Below, piece by piece: positions 17,998 through 26,859 of a DNA stretch of 64,000 bases (positions are counted from its first letter, which is position 1; the number at the start of each line of letters is the position of its first letter). The translations under genes were made by a program, and so were the position numbers. Origin of the DNA: Clostridium sp. (GTDB lineage: Bacteria > Bacillota > Clostridia > Clostridiales > Clostridiaceae); the NCBI RefSeq assembly GCF_017888565.1, contig NZ_JAGHFX010000094.1, positions 82,605 through 146,604 of the forward strand. The letters are read 5' to 3'. The notes below the pieces were generated by a model. That model was not told the origin of the DNA, did no database searches, and saw only the letters and a list, made by a program, of their open reading frames with translations.

Positions 17998-19194
17998 ATG
18001 ACTTTTCCTTATAAACATACAATGTACGCTTCTTTCATTGGCTATATTGTGCAAGCAATAATAAATAATTTTATTCCACTATTATTTTTAACTTTTCAAT
18101 CATCTTATAATATCCCAATTTCAAAAATAACATTTTTAGTTACTTTCAATTTTGGATTTCAATTAGTAATTGATTTTCTTGCTGCTGGATTTATAGATAA
18201 AATAGGTTATAGGCTTTCTGTAATAATAGCTCATATTTGCGCTGGGCTAGGTCTAATATCATTAACAATTCTTCCTGAAATTTTTAGTGATCCTTTTATT
18301 GGATTATTAATTTCAGTTATGATTTATGCTATTGGTGGTGGATTAATTGAAGTTTTAATAAGTCCTATAGTAGAAGCATGTCCAACAGATAATAAAGAAG
18401 CTGCAATGAGCCTATTACATTCTTTTTATTGTTGGGGACACGTTGCTGTAGTTTTAATATCAACGATATTTTTTAGTGTATTTGGAATTTCAAATTGGAA
18501 ATACCTTGCAATCTTCTGGTCTTTAATACCAATATTAAATATTTTTCTTTTTATAAAAGTTCCTATTTTACATTTAATAGAAGACGGTGAAAATAGTTTA
18601 ACAATTAAAGAATTACTTTCAAACAAAGTATTTTGGCTAATGGTACTTTTAATGATATGTGCTGGAGCAAGTGAACAATCTGTTAGTCAATGGGCATCTA
18701 CTTTTGCAGAAAAAAGCCTTAATGGTAATAAAGTCCTTGGTGATTTAGCTGGTCCAATGTTTTTTGCAATAATGATGGGTATATCTAGAACAGTCTATGG
18801 TAAAATAGGTGAAAAAATAAACCTAAAAATATCTATGATATGTTGTAGTTTGCTTTGCTTTATAAGCTATATTATTATATCCCTATCCCCCTGGCCACTA
18901 CTATCTCTTATAGGATGTGGTATTTGTGGGTTTTCAGTTGGTATTTTATGGCCTGGAACCTTTAGTATATCTTCATCGATACTAAAGAAGGGTGGAACTG
19001 CAATGTTTGCTTTTTTAGCACTTGCAGGAGATGTAGGATGCTCACTTGGTCCAACTATTGTAGGCAGCGTATCTAGTGTTTTTAATGATAATATAAAGAT
19101 TGGAATTTTATCCTCAAGCATATTCCCTATACTATTAATTATTGGAATAATTCTATCTAAAAATAATAAAAAGATAAAAATTCAAAATATATAA
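17998..19194 (+). CDS. MFS transporter
   Basis: The 398-residue protein has about twelve membrane segments in two halves. It carries a degenerate MFS loop 2-3 motif (DFLAAGFIDKIGYR) and a matching motif in the second half (GISRTVYGKIGEKI). The layout resembles FucP-like sugar or small-metabolite permeases. The start at 17998 is preferred, because the ATG at 17986 is part of the GGAGG ribosome binding site five bases before 17998. It is a single gene between a divergent flavodoxin and a shared terminator. Substrate unknown. Confidence 0.9.
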   Translation: MTFPYKHTMYASFIGYIVQAIINNFIPLLFLTFQSSYNIPISKITFLVTFNFGFQLVIDFLAAGFIDKIGYRLSVIIAHICAGLGLISLTILPEIFSDPFIGLLISVMIYAIGGGLIEVLISPIVEACPTDNKEAAMSLLHSFYCWGHVAVVLISTIFFSVFGISNWKYLAIFWSLIPILNIFLFIKVPILHLIEDGENSLTIKELLSNKVFWLMVLLMICAGASEQSVSQWASTFAEKSLNGNKVLGDLAGPMFFAIMMGISRTVYGKIGEKINLKISMICCSLLCFISYIIISLSPWPLLSLIGCGICGFSVGILWPGTFSISSSILKKGGTAMFAFLALAGDVGCSLGPTIVGSVSSVFNDNIKIGILSSSIFPILLIIGIILSKNNKKIKIQNI

Positions 19195-19231
19195 AAATGA
19201 GGGGGAAACTTTAACAGCTTCTCCCTCATTT
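19195..19231. terminator. bidirectional terminator between MFS and agrC-like genes
   Basis: AAATGAGGGGGAA (19195-19207) pairs with TTCTCCCTCATTT (19219-19231), one mismatch. It lies between the convergent plus-strand MFS gene and the minus-strand kinase gene. Confidence 0.75.
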
Positions 19232-19294
19232 CTTGAGTAATCATCATTATTGTATTTTCAATTATTTATATTATGTGTATTTTATTTTTCATTA

Positions 19295-20545
19295 TTAAAT
19301 AAGTAAAGGTAATTTTATAACAAACTTAGTTAATTTCCTATTGCTTGTTACACTAATATCTCCATTATTTTTATCAACTATTTCTTTTACTATATGTAAT
19401 CCAAATCCATTATCCCTATTTTTATTTTCTTTTGTAGAAAATCCTTCTTCAAAAATTCTATCAATAATCTTTTTATCAATTTCCGGTCCATTATTTTGAA
19501 TGCTGATTAAAACATAATTAAATGAATAATAACTATTAATCATTAATAGCCCTTTTCCATTTAATGCATCGACAGAATTCCTTACTATATTAGAAATAAC
19601 TTTATGAAGTTCTAACTCACTTATCTTAGTATCTTTTAATTCAGCCCTTTCATCTATTAGAACATCTACTTCTTTTAAATCAGTAGAGTTCACCACTTGA
19701 GATATAATAGAGTCCTCAGAACTTAGAACTTTAACTTGAGTTGAAATATCATTTCCATCTATTATTCCTTTTAATAATTCACCTAATTTATCATAATTAT
19801 TCATAAGATAAGCTCCATACAAATATGAAATTTGTGAGCCATAATCATGCTTTATTTTTTTCAGTTCGTTAATCTTACTTTCTAATTCTTTATTTAGTAC
19901 ATATACTTGCTTTGAGTTTTTATCTATATTTACAAAATGCCAAGCAATAAAAATAATAAATCCACCTAATAATACAAAAATTATTTCTTTGAATACTGGA
20001 TTGTCCTTATCACTAATAATACGTGAAAATGACATTATAAAGTCAAATACTACTGTCCCTATTATTAAAGTAATTATAGATGAAACTCTTGATTTAATTA
20101 TCAAGCTTATATTATAAATAAACTTCATATTCTTTAATACAAAATATGAAATAATAAATTGAGTAAAATACAAAATTATCATACTTGCATATATATTATC
20201 AGAACTTGAAATATTATTAAATATTGTTAATAATATAAAAGATAAATTAGCACTTATTCCAATTATTGAATATATTATACTAAACCCAATAGTAGCTCCT
20301 AATTTATCATCTTTAAACATTAAGTTTGTTAATAGTAATTGTCCCATATGTATTACTATTATTCCTAAACTCGAGTTTCCTAATAAATAAGTACTACCGA
20401 TTATAAAAAGTGCTGTTATAGTTATTAAAATAATTGATTGTATTTTACTTTTTTTATATTGTTTATTCACACAATAATTTGATGCAATAATAAACATAAT
20501 ACTTTGAATAATACTAATTATAATATCGGTCAATCCTTCGTACAT
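19295..20545 (-). CDS. AgrC-like sensor histidine kinase, second copy
   Basis: The 416-residue protein has an N-terminal membrane domain of six or more hydrophobic segments (to about residue 200). A cytoplasmic helix with the phospho-acceptor H in KKIKHDYGSQISYLYGAY follows. A GHKL ATPase has the N box NIVRNSVDAL and the G box NGFGLHIVKEIVDKNNG. This is the AgrC/HPK10 layout for sensing cyclic peptides. The start at 20545 is chosen by alignment with its paralogue. The C-terminal half is nearly identical to that of the 20919 gene, while the membrane sensor differs more. It is separated from the agr genes by a terminator, so it has its own promoter. No response regulator is adjacent. Confidence 0.9.
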   Translation of the reverse strand: MYEGLTDIIISIIQSIMFIIASNYCVNKQYKKSKIQSIILITITALFIIGSTYLLGNSSLGIIVIHMGQLLLTNLMFKDDKLGATIGFSIIYSIIGISANLSFILLTIFNNISSSDNIYASMIILYFTQFIISYFVLKNMKFIYNISLIIKSRVSSIITLIIGTVVFDFIMSFSRIISDKDNPVFKEIIFVLLGGFIIFIAWHFVNIDKNSKQVYVLNKELESKINELKKIKHDYGSQISYLYGAYLMNNYDKLGELLKGIIDGNDISTQVKVLSSEDSIISQVVNSTDLKEVDVLIDERAELKDTKISELELHKVISNIVRNSVDALNGKGLLMINSYYSFNYVLISIQNNGPEIDKKIIDRIFEEGFSTKENKNRDNGFGLHIVKEIVDKNNGDISVTSNRKLTKFVIKLPLLI

Positions 20546-20820
20546 ACTCCTCAATTCCTTTATCTTAAGTTTTTAATTATTTCTAGCATAATTTGCTCTA
20601 ACTTTTTTAATATAATTATTATATTAATCTATAGGATAATTTCTTTATTATTTTATTCATAAAAAATACCCTTTATTAATTTAACACACTCCATATACAT
20701 AACGCAATATTTCCTTATAATATTCTATATTTTTTAATTTTAATTTATTAATAACTTATTTTTTATAATGCTTTTTTAAATAATATTATATTTTATAAAA
20801 AATCTAAATTGCTAGTAAAT
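20546..20820 (-). other. region upstream of second agrC-like gene
   Basis: A 275-bp AT-rich gap that must hold the promoter of the downstream kinase, because a terminator (20821-20859) isolates it from the agrBD unit. I cannot point to a convincing -35/-10 pair. Confidence 0.4.
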
Positions 20821-20859
20821 AAAAATGAGAGGGAACTTGTACATTTCCCTCTCATTTTT
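20821..20859 (-). terminator. terminator after agrB-agrD-agrC unit
   Basis: A 15-bp stem AAAAATGAGAGGGAA (20821-20835) pairs perfectly with TTCCCTCTCATTTTT (20845-20859), flanked by A/T runs. It ends the minus-strand agr unit before the second kinase. Confidence 0.85.
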
Positions 20860-20918
20860 AAATAATTATTTTATTTCACTCTCAATTATTTATATTACAT
20901 ATGTTCTGTATTTCATTA

Positions 20919-22178
20919 TTAAATATATAAAGGTAACTTTATAATAAACTTAGTTAAATCTTTATTACTTGATACCCTAATATTTCCATTATATTTATCA
21001 ACTATCTCTTTTACTATATGCAACCCAAATCCATTATCTCCATCTTTATTTTCTTTTGTAGAAAATCCTTCTTCAAAAATTCTATTTATAATGTTTTTAT
21101 CAATTTCCGGTCCATTATTTTGGAGGCTTATTATGATATGATTATAAGAGTAATAACTATTTATCATTAATAAGCCTCTACCTTCTAATGCTTCTATAGA
21201 ATTTCTTACTATATTAGAAATAACTTTTTGAAGATCTAGTTCATTTATATCGGCATCTTTTAATTCAGCCTTTTCATCTATAAGTACATCTACACCTTTT
21301 AAATCTGTACTGTTAACTATTTGAGATATAATGGAGTCCTCTGAACTCAAAACTTTAACTTGAGTTGAAATATCATTTCCCTCTATTATTTTTTTTAATA
21401 ACTCACCTAATTTTTCATAGTTTCCCATAAGATATGCACCATATAAATATGAAACTTGTGAGCCATAATCATGTTTTATTTTTTTTAGTTCAGCAATTTT
21501 CTTTTCTAACTCCTTATTTAAAGTATATATTTCATTAGATTTCTTATTTATAATTGCAAAATACCAAGTTACGAAAATAATAAATGCACCTAATAATAAA
21601 AATATTATTTCTTCAAATATTGGATTGTCCTTACCATTAATTATAAATGATAATGATATTATAAAATCAAGTATTATTGTCATTATAATAAAAGTAATTA
21701 TAGATGAAATTCTTGATTTAATCATTAAATATAATTTATACATAAATTTCATATTCCTTAAAACAAAATATGCAACAATATATGAAGAAAAATATATAGT
21801 TAATATCATTAGTGAATTCATATTTTTGCTACTAACATTTATAATATTGGTAATAAAGCTAAGTATAATATTACTAATAATAGAATGTATACAAATTATA
21901 AAATATATTATGCTAAATCCAATAATTGCTGATAATTTATCTTTATAATAGGGAGAAATCGTAAAAACCAATGATACTATATGCATTATTATAATTGATA
22001 AGCTATAATTTCCCATAAATGAGGTAATCAGTATTGTTGCTGAGGATATCACTACTGTTAATACAATTAGTTTTATTGCATTTTTTTTATATTTTTTATC
22101 AACACAATAATTTATTGTACTAATAATCATAATAGTTTGAAGCAAACTATTTATAATATCATATATCCCAGTGTACAT
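20919..22178 (-). CDS. agrC: AgrC-like sensor histidine kinase of the agr operon
   Basis: The 419-residue protein has a six- to seven-segment membrane domain (about residues 5-205), then KKIKHDYGSQVSYLYGAY with the phospho-acceptor His, an N box NIVRNSIEAL and a G box NGFGLHIVKEIVDKYNG. It belongs to the AgrC/HPK10 GHKL kinases that sense autoinducing peptides. It begins 13 bp after the agrD-like gene and is clearly in the same operon, so the peptide encoded there is its likely ligand. No agrA response regulator is adjacent; the partner is elsewhere or lost. Confidence 0.92.
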   Translation of the reverse strand: MYTGIYDIINSLLQTIMIISTINYCVDKKYKKNAIKLIVLTVVISSATILITSFMGNYSLSIIIMHIVSLVFTISPYYKDKLSAIIGFSIIYFIICIHSIISNIILSFITNIINVSSKNMNSLMILTIYFSSYIVAYFVLRNMKFMYKLYLMIKSRISSIITFIIMTIILDFIISLSFIINGKDNPIFEEIIFLLLGAFIIFVTWYFAIINKKSNEIYTLNKELEKKIAELKKIKHDYGSQVSYLYGAYLMGNYEKLGELLKKIIEGNDISTQVKVLSSEDSIISQIVNSTDLKGVDVLIDEKAELKDADINELDLQKVISNIVRNSIEALEGRGLLMINSYYSYNHIIISLQNNGPEIDKNIINRIFEEGFSTKENKDGDNGFGLHIVKEIVDKYNGNIRVSSNKDLTKFIIKLPLYI

Positions 22179-22191
22179 ATATTAAACCCCT

Positions 22192-22320
22192 CTATCTAGT
22201 CTTTCTCATTGATTCTGGCATATCTTCTACGCCTGTGCCTGCTAAAGATGCTGGTGCTGCATTTACTAAAAGTGCTGCTAAAAATAATACAAAAGTTCCT
22301 AAACACTTCTTTATTTTCAT
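22192..22320 (-). CDS. agrD: AgrD-like autoinducing peptide precursor with Ser at the ring position
   Basis: The 42-residue product starts with ATG at 22320, immediately after the agrB stop, and uses a GGAGGTG ribosome binding site inside the end of agrB. An amphipathic/hydrophobic leader (MKIKKCLGTFVLFLAALLVN) is followed by AAPASLAGTG and a charged tail VEDMPESMRKTR. The tail matches the acidic-Pro AgrD C-terminus. In S. aureus AgrD-I the ring Cys lies ten residues before the Pro of VPKEL; here that position is Ser25 (SLAGT). The only Cys is residue 6 in the leader. So the predicted product is a Ser lactone, as in S. intermedius, or a decayed precursor. Confidence 0.8.
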   Translation of the reverse strand: MKIKKCLGTFVLFLAALLVNAAPASLAGTGVEDMPESMRKTR

Positions 22321-22893
22321 TTACTTCACCTCCTTCTTTTTTTCATATTTATTAAACATCAACATAGCTTGTACTAAAATTGTCCAAACTATTATTTGTG
22401 AAAGCATTGTAACTTTAAAAAGAATAATCGATAATATAGCCAATATAATTACAGTACTTATTCCAATTTTTCTATTTTTCCTAATAAGATCTTCTCTAGT
22501 AATTGGCATTTTATCATTTATAATTGGAGCTTTATTATATATAGAAAATATACTTATTAAATTTAATATAACAAAACTTATGAAGCTCAATTTATTATTT
22601 TCAAATAAAATAATTATTAAACTTACTATTATCAGTGTGGCAATAAAACATTTTACTTGAGTATCTTCATGATATCCTCCAATAAAGGGTTTTGTAATTG
22701 ACATTATAGAAATTATTAATAGGCTTTCTTTAAAATAGCCAACTAAAGAAAATATAAAGATTATTAGTACCATCTTTATAACTTCATACACAGCAACTTT
22801 TAAAGCATATTTAGCTTGCTCTATTTGTTCATTATTATAATTATTATACTCACCTAAATCATCAACAAACCTATATATTAATTTTTCTATCAT
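22321..22893 (-). CDS. agrB: AgrB-like membrane peptidase/cyclase for the autoinducing peptide
   Basis: The 190-residue membrane protein has the AgrB catalytic signature GGYHEDTQVKC, with His75 and Cys82 seven residues apart as in S. aureus AgrB (H77/C84), followed by several hydrophobic segments. AgrB cleaves the AgrD tail and forms the (thio)lactone. ATG at 22893 is preferred, because GTG at 22902 overlaps the AAAAGGTG ribosome binding site. It is first in the unit agrB-agrD-agrC. A TATAAT -10 lies at 22935-22940 (minus sense), with only a weak -35. Confidence 0.93.
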   Translation of the reverse strand: MIEKLIYRFVDDLGEYNNYNNEQIEQAKYALKVAVYEVIKMVLIIFIFSLVGYFKESLLIISIMSITKPFIGGYHEDTQVKCFIATLIIVSLIIILFENNKLSFISFVILNLISIFSIYNKAPIINDKMPITREDLIRKNRKIGISTVIILAILSIILFKVTMLSQIIVWTILVQAMLMFNKYEKKKEVK

Positions 22894-22934
22894 ATTTAAC
22901 ACCTTTTACTTACAGATATTTATTATATGTATAT

Positions 22935-22940
22935 ATTATA
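22935..22940 (-). promoter_or_regulatory. candidate -10 element of the agr operon
   Basis: A perfect TATAAT on the minus strand 42 bp before the agrB ATG. The hexamer 17 bp upstream is TGGAAA, a poor -35, so activation by a regulator is possible. Confidence 0.45.
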
Positions 22941-23032
22941 CTCTAATTTTATATACTTTTCCATATTTATTATTTTTTATTTATTACCTCAACACTTTTT
23001 CATAATATACATTTTTTATATTTAAATGTAAA

Positions 23033-23069
23033 AATAATGTATCTTTAAATAAATTAAAGATACATTATT
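23033..23069 (-). terminator. terminator overlapping the recQ stop codon
   Basis: A 16-bp stem (23033-23048 with 23054-23069) around a five-base loop. The promoter-proximal arm encodes the last residues of RecQ and its stop. A TTTTACATTT tract follows in minus sense. Confidence 0.65.
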
Positions 23070-24811
23070 ATATTTAAAACTTCATCCCCATACTTTTCAA
23101 ATTTCTTTTCTCCCATACCTCTAATGCTAAGTAGTTCCTCTTTATCTTTTGGAGCTTTGTTAGCAAGTTCAATAAGAGTTGAATCTGAAAATATAATATA
23201 TGGTTTTATTCCTAGAATATTGGCTTTTTCTTTTCTCCAGAATTTTAGCTTATTAAATAAGTCTTTATTTTCAATCTTTTCTTCAATATCTTCACTTAGT
23301 TTACAAATAACTTTCTCTTGAGATTTTAATACTCGAATTGATTTAGGATTTAATTTTAGCATTGAATATGTACCATCTTTTAAATTAACATACCCTAGAT
23401 CTAATAAGGTTTTAATTAAATCTCTTATGAATTTACTGCTATACTCTTTCATGATTCCATATGTAGTTAATTTATCTAAATTATTTTGAATTATCTTAGG
23501 ACCTTTAAATCCTCTTAAAATATCAACTAATACAGAAATTCCATATTGCTCTCTCGTTCTATATACACATGATAAAATCATTTGTGCTTCTATTGTAAAA
23601 TCTCTAAGTTCTTCATTGTTTAAGCAATTGCTACAATTATTACAATATGGTTTTGCATTTTTATCTCCAAAATAATTTAAAATAAAACTTCTATAACATT
23701 TGTTATATTCACAAAAATCCACCATACTTTGAAGCTTTCTTATTTCAATTTCTTTTCTCGTATTACCTACAGTAGTATATATCAAATATTCTAATGTTCT
23801 TATATCTTCTCTGTTATATAAAAGGTGACATTCCGTTTTTTCTCCATCCCTGCCCCCCCTACCTATTTCTTGATAATAATTTTCAAGGTTCTTACATAGA
23901 GTAAAATGTATTATATATCTTACATTGGATTTATCTATTCCCATTCCAAAGGCATTTGTCGCAATCATTACATTAAAATTATCTTTTAAAAACTCTTCTT
24001 GGTAATAATTTTTTTCTTCATCCTTCAATCCACCATGATACTTTGCTACTTCTATTCCTCTTTCTTTTAAGTAATAGCATAAAGCATCAACTTCTTTTCT
24101 CGTCGAACAATAAACTATTCCTGAAGCTTCTTCATGATCTCTTATATAATCTTTTATAAATTCAGCTTTATCTTCTTCCTTATGTACACATATTGATAAA
24201 TTTTCTCTATCAAAACTACCTAAATATGCATATGGATTAATAAGTTCTAAAAGGTTTAAAATATCTTTTCTTACTTCTGTAGTTGCTGTAGCTGTAAATG
24301 CAGTAACTACAGGTCTAACATTTAAGCTTTTTATAAAAGGAGCTATAAATCTATAACTCTTTCTAAAATCATGTCCCCACATAGAAACACAGTGTGCTTC
24401 ATCTACTGCAACTTGACTTACCCAGAGCTTTCTTAACATCTTATTAAAATATTCACTTTCTAATCTTTCTGGTGCTATATATAAAAGCTTAACTTCTCCA
24501 TCATAACATCTTTTTAATATTTCCTTTATATCGTCTAAACTTTGAGTACTATTTATATATTCAGCTTTTATTCCTATATCATTGATTGAATCAACTTGAT
24601 CCTTCATTAAGGATATTAAAGGAGATATAACTAAAGTAATTCCATTAAAAATTAAAGCAGGAATTTGATAACAAACTGATTTTCCTCCACCTGTTGGCAT
24701 AATGCAAAGGCTATCCCTTCCCCTTAGAATATTTGATATTATTTCACTTTGTCCTTCTCTAAAGGAGTTATATCCAAAATATTTTTCTAAAACTTCCAAT
24801 GCTTTATTCAT
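23054..24811 (-). CDS. recQ: ATP-dependent DNA helicase RecQ
   Basis: The 585-residue protein has RecQ order. Motor motifs are MPTGGGKSVCYQIP (Walker A), VDEAHCVSMWGHDFR (DEAH plus aromatic loop) and IGRGGRDG (motif VI). A four-Cys zinc site follows (CEYNKC and CNNCSNC), then a winged-helix RQC part and a C-terminal HRDC domain ending ELLSIRGMGEKKFEKYG. It unwinds DNA in 3'-5' direction in recombination and repair. ATG 24811 is preferred over an upstream GTG (24823) that overlaps the GGAG site. Confidence 0.95.
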   Translation of the reverse strand: MNKALEVLEKYFGYNSFREGQSEIISNILRGRDSLCIMPTGGGKSVCYQIPALIFNGITLVISPLISLMKDQVDSINDIGIKAEYINSTQSLDDIKEILKRCYDGEVKLLYIAPERLESEYFNKMLRKLWVSQVAVDEAHCVSMWGHDFRKSYRFIAPFIKSLNVRPVVTAFTATATTEVRKDILNLLELINPYAYLGSFDRENLSICVHKEEDKAEFIKDYIRDHEEASGIVYCSTRKEVDALCYYLKERGIEVAKYHGGLKDEEKNYYQEEFLKDNFNVMIATNAFGMGIDKSNVRYIIHFTLCKNLENYYQEIGRGGRDGEKTECHLLYNREDIRTLEYLIYTTVGNTRKEIEIRKLQSMVDFCEYNKCYRSFILNYFGDKNAKPYCNNCSNCLNNEELRDFTIEAQMILSCVYRTREQYGISVLVDILRGFKGPKIIQNNLDKLTTYGIMKEYSSKFIRDLIKTLLDLGYVNLKDGTYSMLKLNPKSIRVLKSQEKVICKLSEDIEEKIENKDLFNKLKFWRKEKANILGIKPYIIFSDSTLIELANKAPKDKEELLSIRGMGEKKFEKYGDEVLNIIMYL

Positions 24812-24880
24812 AATGTTAATCACTCCTTTCTCCTTAAAATTCTACCATATTTTCTAAGTATTAAAACACTATTTGTTAAT

Positions 24881-25040
24881 AAAAGAATAAAAAATGAAAG
24901 AATAAACAGTTAAAAGTGAAAAAATTATGGATGTTTTGCTACAAAAAACTTAAAATTAAATTAGTCGAAAGCACTTTATATTCAAAAATCCTTGGGATTT
25001 TTTCTCTAACTCCTTCATTCTTCATTCTTTCACTTTTACT
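24881..25040. repeat. intergenic inverted-repeat element type B, copy 2
   Basis: The left arm AAAAATGAAAGAATAAACAG and the right arm TTCATTCTTTCACTTTTAC enclose a core with GTTTTGCTACAAAA, CGAAAGCACTTTATATTCAAAAATCC and TTGGGATTTTTTC. The same core is at 35551-35625, and part of it at 46764-46830. A short type A hairpin follows at 25064. Confidence 0.75.
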
Positions 25041-25063
25041 ATTTCTGCAGTAATATAACAATA

Positions 25064-25109
25064 GCGAAGATAAATAATATGTGAAATAAACATATCTATT
25101 TACCTTCGC
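25064..25109. repeat. solo-hairpin derivative of element type A
   Basis: GCGAAGATAAATAATATGT (25064-25082) pairs with ACATATCTATTTACCTTCGC (25090-25109). The arms correspond to the two ends of type A elements, with the roughly 150-bp interior missing. It lies just after a type B element, as at two other loci. Confidence 0.75.
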
Positions 25110-25150
25110 TTTTATATAAGCAAAACATAAAGTTAACCTTTACATACGTC

Positions 25151-25573
25151 CTAATTTAGCATTTTAATTATCTTTTCATTTTCTTCCTTAGTTAAATTAA
25201 GTTTTTCTGTTATATTTAATAATTTTTCAAATAATTCATTTTCATCTATTATATTTCTTAAATAACTCGTTATAGAATTACTTATTTCTAAAACTATTTG
25301 AAGAACTTCAATTCTATCTTCAGATTTAAGTTTATTTTCTTCTACAGCTCTACATAATATATAGCCATATACTGAACATAACTCAACATAATCTATTATT
25401 TCTTCTGATGATATTTTATTTATCATGCATTCAATTTGTACTGGTGAATACTCTTTATAAATATCATTATTTATATTAAAATGTAATGATGCATTTATAA
25501 ATTCATCCTTCAGGTCGCTTGTTACTTTTCCATGTAAGTAATTTAAAACTAGTTTATATATTATAACATCCAT
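25151..25573 (-). CDS. helical cytoplasmic protein, unknown function
   Basis: The 140-residue protein appears all-helical and acidic, with no signal peptide, membrane segment or known motif. Three Cys are scattered (CMINK, CSVYGYILC). A GGGGGA ribosome binding site precedes ATG at 25573. It is monocistronic, separated from recQ by a B-A repeat pair. I do not recognise the family. Confidence 0.7.
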   Translation of the reverse strand: MDVIIYKLVLNYLHGKVTSDLKDEFINASLHFNINNDIYKEYSPVQIECMINKISSEEIIDYVELCSVYGYILCRAVEENKLKSEDRIEVLQIVLEISNSITSYLRNIIDENELFEKLLNITEKLNLTKEENEKIIKMLN

Positions 25574-25923
25574 TACGACTGTCCCCCTAAATAATTCCTT
25601 TACTTATAATTTATCATAATATTGCAAACTTTTAAATTATATTCTAAAAAATAAAAAATATATTTTTTATTTAATATGAATATTAATTTTTAGTTGCTAT
25701 AAATTTAATTTAAATACAATTATTAACAAAGCTTGTCTAAAGGAACCTTTCTGCCTTACTTATAAATTTCACTTTTTATCATTAGCTCTTTTTTCGTAAC
25801 TGATTGCAATCTTTATAATATTATATTTCCCAATATAATAAAAAAGATACCTATGTAAATTGAGGTATCTTTTCCATTTAAATAACTTATACAAAGGTTA
25901 AATTTTTATTTTAACTTTATATA
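25574..25923. other. intergenic region between transketolase operon end and 25151 gene
   Basis: AT-rich gap of 350 bp; the only feature I see is the terminator at 25842-25873. Confidence 0.5.
25842..25873 (-). terminator. terminator of the ribose/transketolase operon
   Basis: AAAAGATACCT (25842-25852) pairs with AGGTATCTTTT (25863-25873). A-run before the stem becomes a T-run on the minus strand. It lies 50 bp after the last gene. Confidence 0.8.
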
Positions 25924-26847
25924 TTAAATAATTTCTTTTACAGCTTTTATTATTTCATCACTTGTTAAGCCATATTTTTTCATTAATTCATCAGGAGTTC
26001 CTGATTCACCAAATGTATCTTTTATTCCTATAGTTTTAACTATTGTAGGATGATTGCTTGTTACAACTTGAGAAACTGTTGCTCCAAGTCCACCTATTAT
26101 TGAATGCTCTTCAGCTGTAACAATTCCCTTTGTTTCTTTTGCTGCTTTTATTATTAGTTCTTTATCTATTGGTTTAATAGTAGAAATATTAATAACTCTT
26201 GCATTTATTCCTTCTTCTTTTAACTTATCAGATGCTTCTATTGCTTTTTGAACCATCATTCCAGTAGCAATTATAGCCACATCGTTTCCTTCTCTAAGCT
26301 CTACACCTTTTCCAATTTCGAACTTATAGTTATCATCAAATATATCTTCTGTATTACATCTACCAAATCTTAAGTAAACTGGTCCTACAAAATCTGCTGC
26401 CGCTTTTGTAGCTTGCATAGCTTCTCTGTGATCTGCTGGTACTATTACAGTCATATTTGGAAGTGCACTCATAAGTGCAATATCTTCAACAGATTGATGT
26501 GAACCACCATCTTCTCCAACTGTTATACCTGCATGAGTTGCAGCTATTTTAACATTCATTTTTGGATAGCATATTGAGTTTCTTATTACTTCAAATGCTC
26601 TACCTGTAGCAAATACTGCAAAAGTACTAGCAAATGGTATGTTTCCTACATTAGCAAAACCTGCTGCCATTCCCATTAAGTTTTGTTCTGCTATACCTGC
26701 ATTAAAAAATCTATCTTTAAACATATTTTTAAAATCACATGTTTTTGTTGATTTAGAAAGATCCGCATCAAGAACTACAACTTTTTCATTTTCTTTTCCT
26801 AATTCTACTAAAGCCATTCCATATGATTCTCTTGTTGCCTTACCCAT
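25924..26847 (-). CDS. tktB: transketolase, C-terminal (pyrimidine-binding) subunit
   Basis: The 307-residue protein has the transketolase pyrimidine-binding domain (GIAEQNLMGMAAGFANVG with the catalytic Glu; THAGITVGEDGGSHQS) and the C-terminal domain. It is half of a split transketolase; the other half is encoded 12 bp upstream (26860-27672). Together they move two-carbon units between pentose and triose/hexose phosphates using thiamine diphosphate. As last gene of the ribose operon it links ribose-5-phosphate to glycolysis. The symbol is by position only. Confidence 0.93.
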   Translation of the reverse strand: MGKATRESYGMALVELGKENEKVVVLDADLSKSTKTCDFKNMFKDRFFNAGIAEQNLMGMAAGFANVGNIPFASTFAVFATGRAFEVIRNSICYPKMNVKIAATHAGITVGEDGGSHQSVEDIALMSALPNMTVIVPADHREAMQATKAAADFVGPVYLRFGRCNTEDIFDDNYKFEIGKGVELREGNDVAIIATGMMVQKAIEASDKLKEEGINARVINISTIKPIDKELIIKAAKETKGIVTAEEHSIIGGLGATVSQVVTSNHPTIVKTIGIKDTFGESGTPDELMKKYGLTSDEIIKAVKEII

Positions 26848-26859
26848 TATAAATACCTC

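Noticed and set aside
22235..22660. 141-codon plus-strand frame opposite agrB/agrD
   Set aside because: It is antisense to agrB and the agrD-like gene, with no ribosome binding site; the minus-strand genes have catalytic motifs and proper spacing.
24881..25109. Insertion sequence at the repeats
   Set aside because: No transposase frame exists in or near any type A or B copy; a non-autonomous element is the most that can be said.
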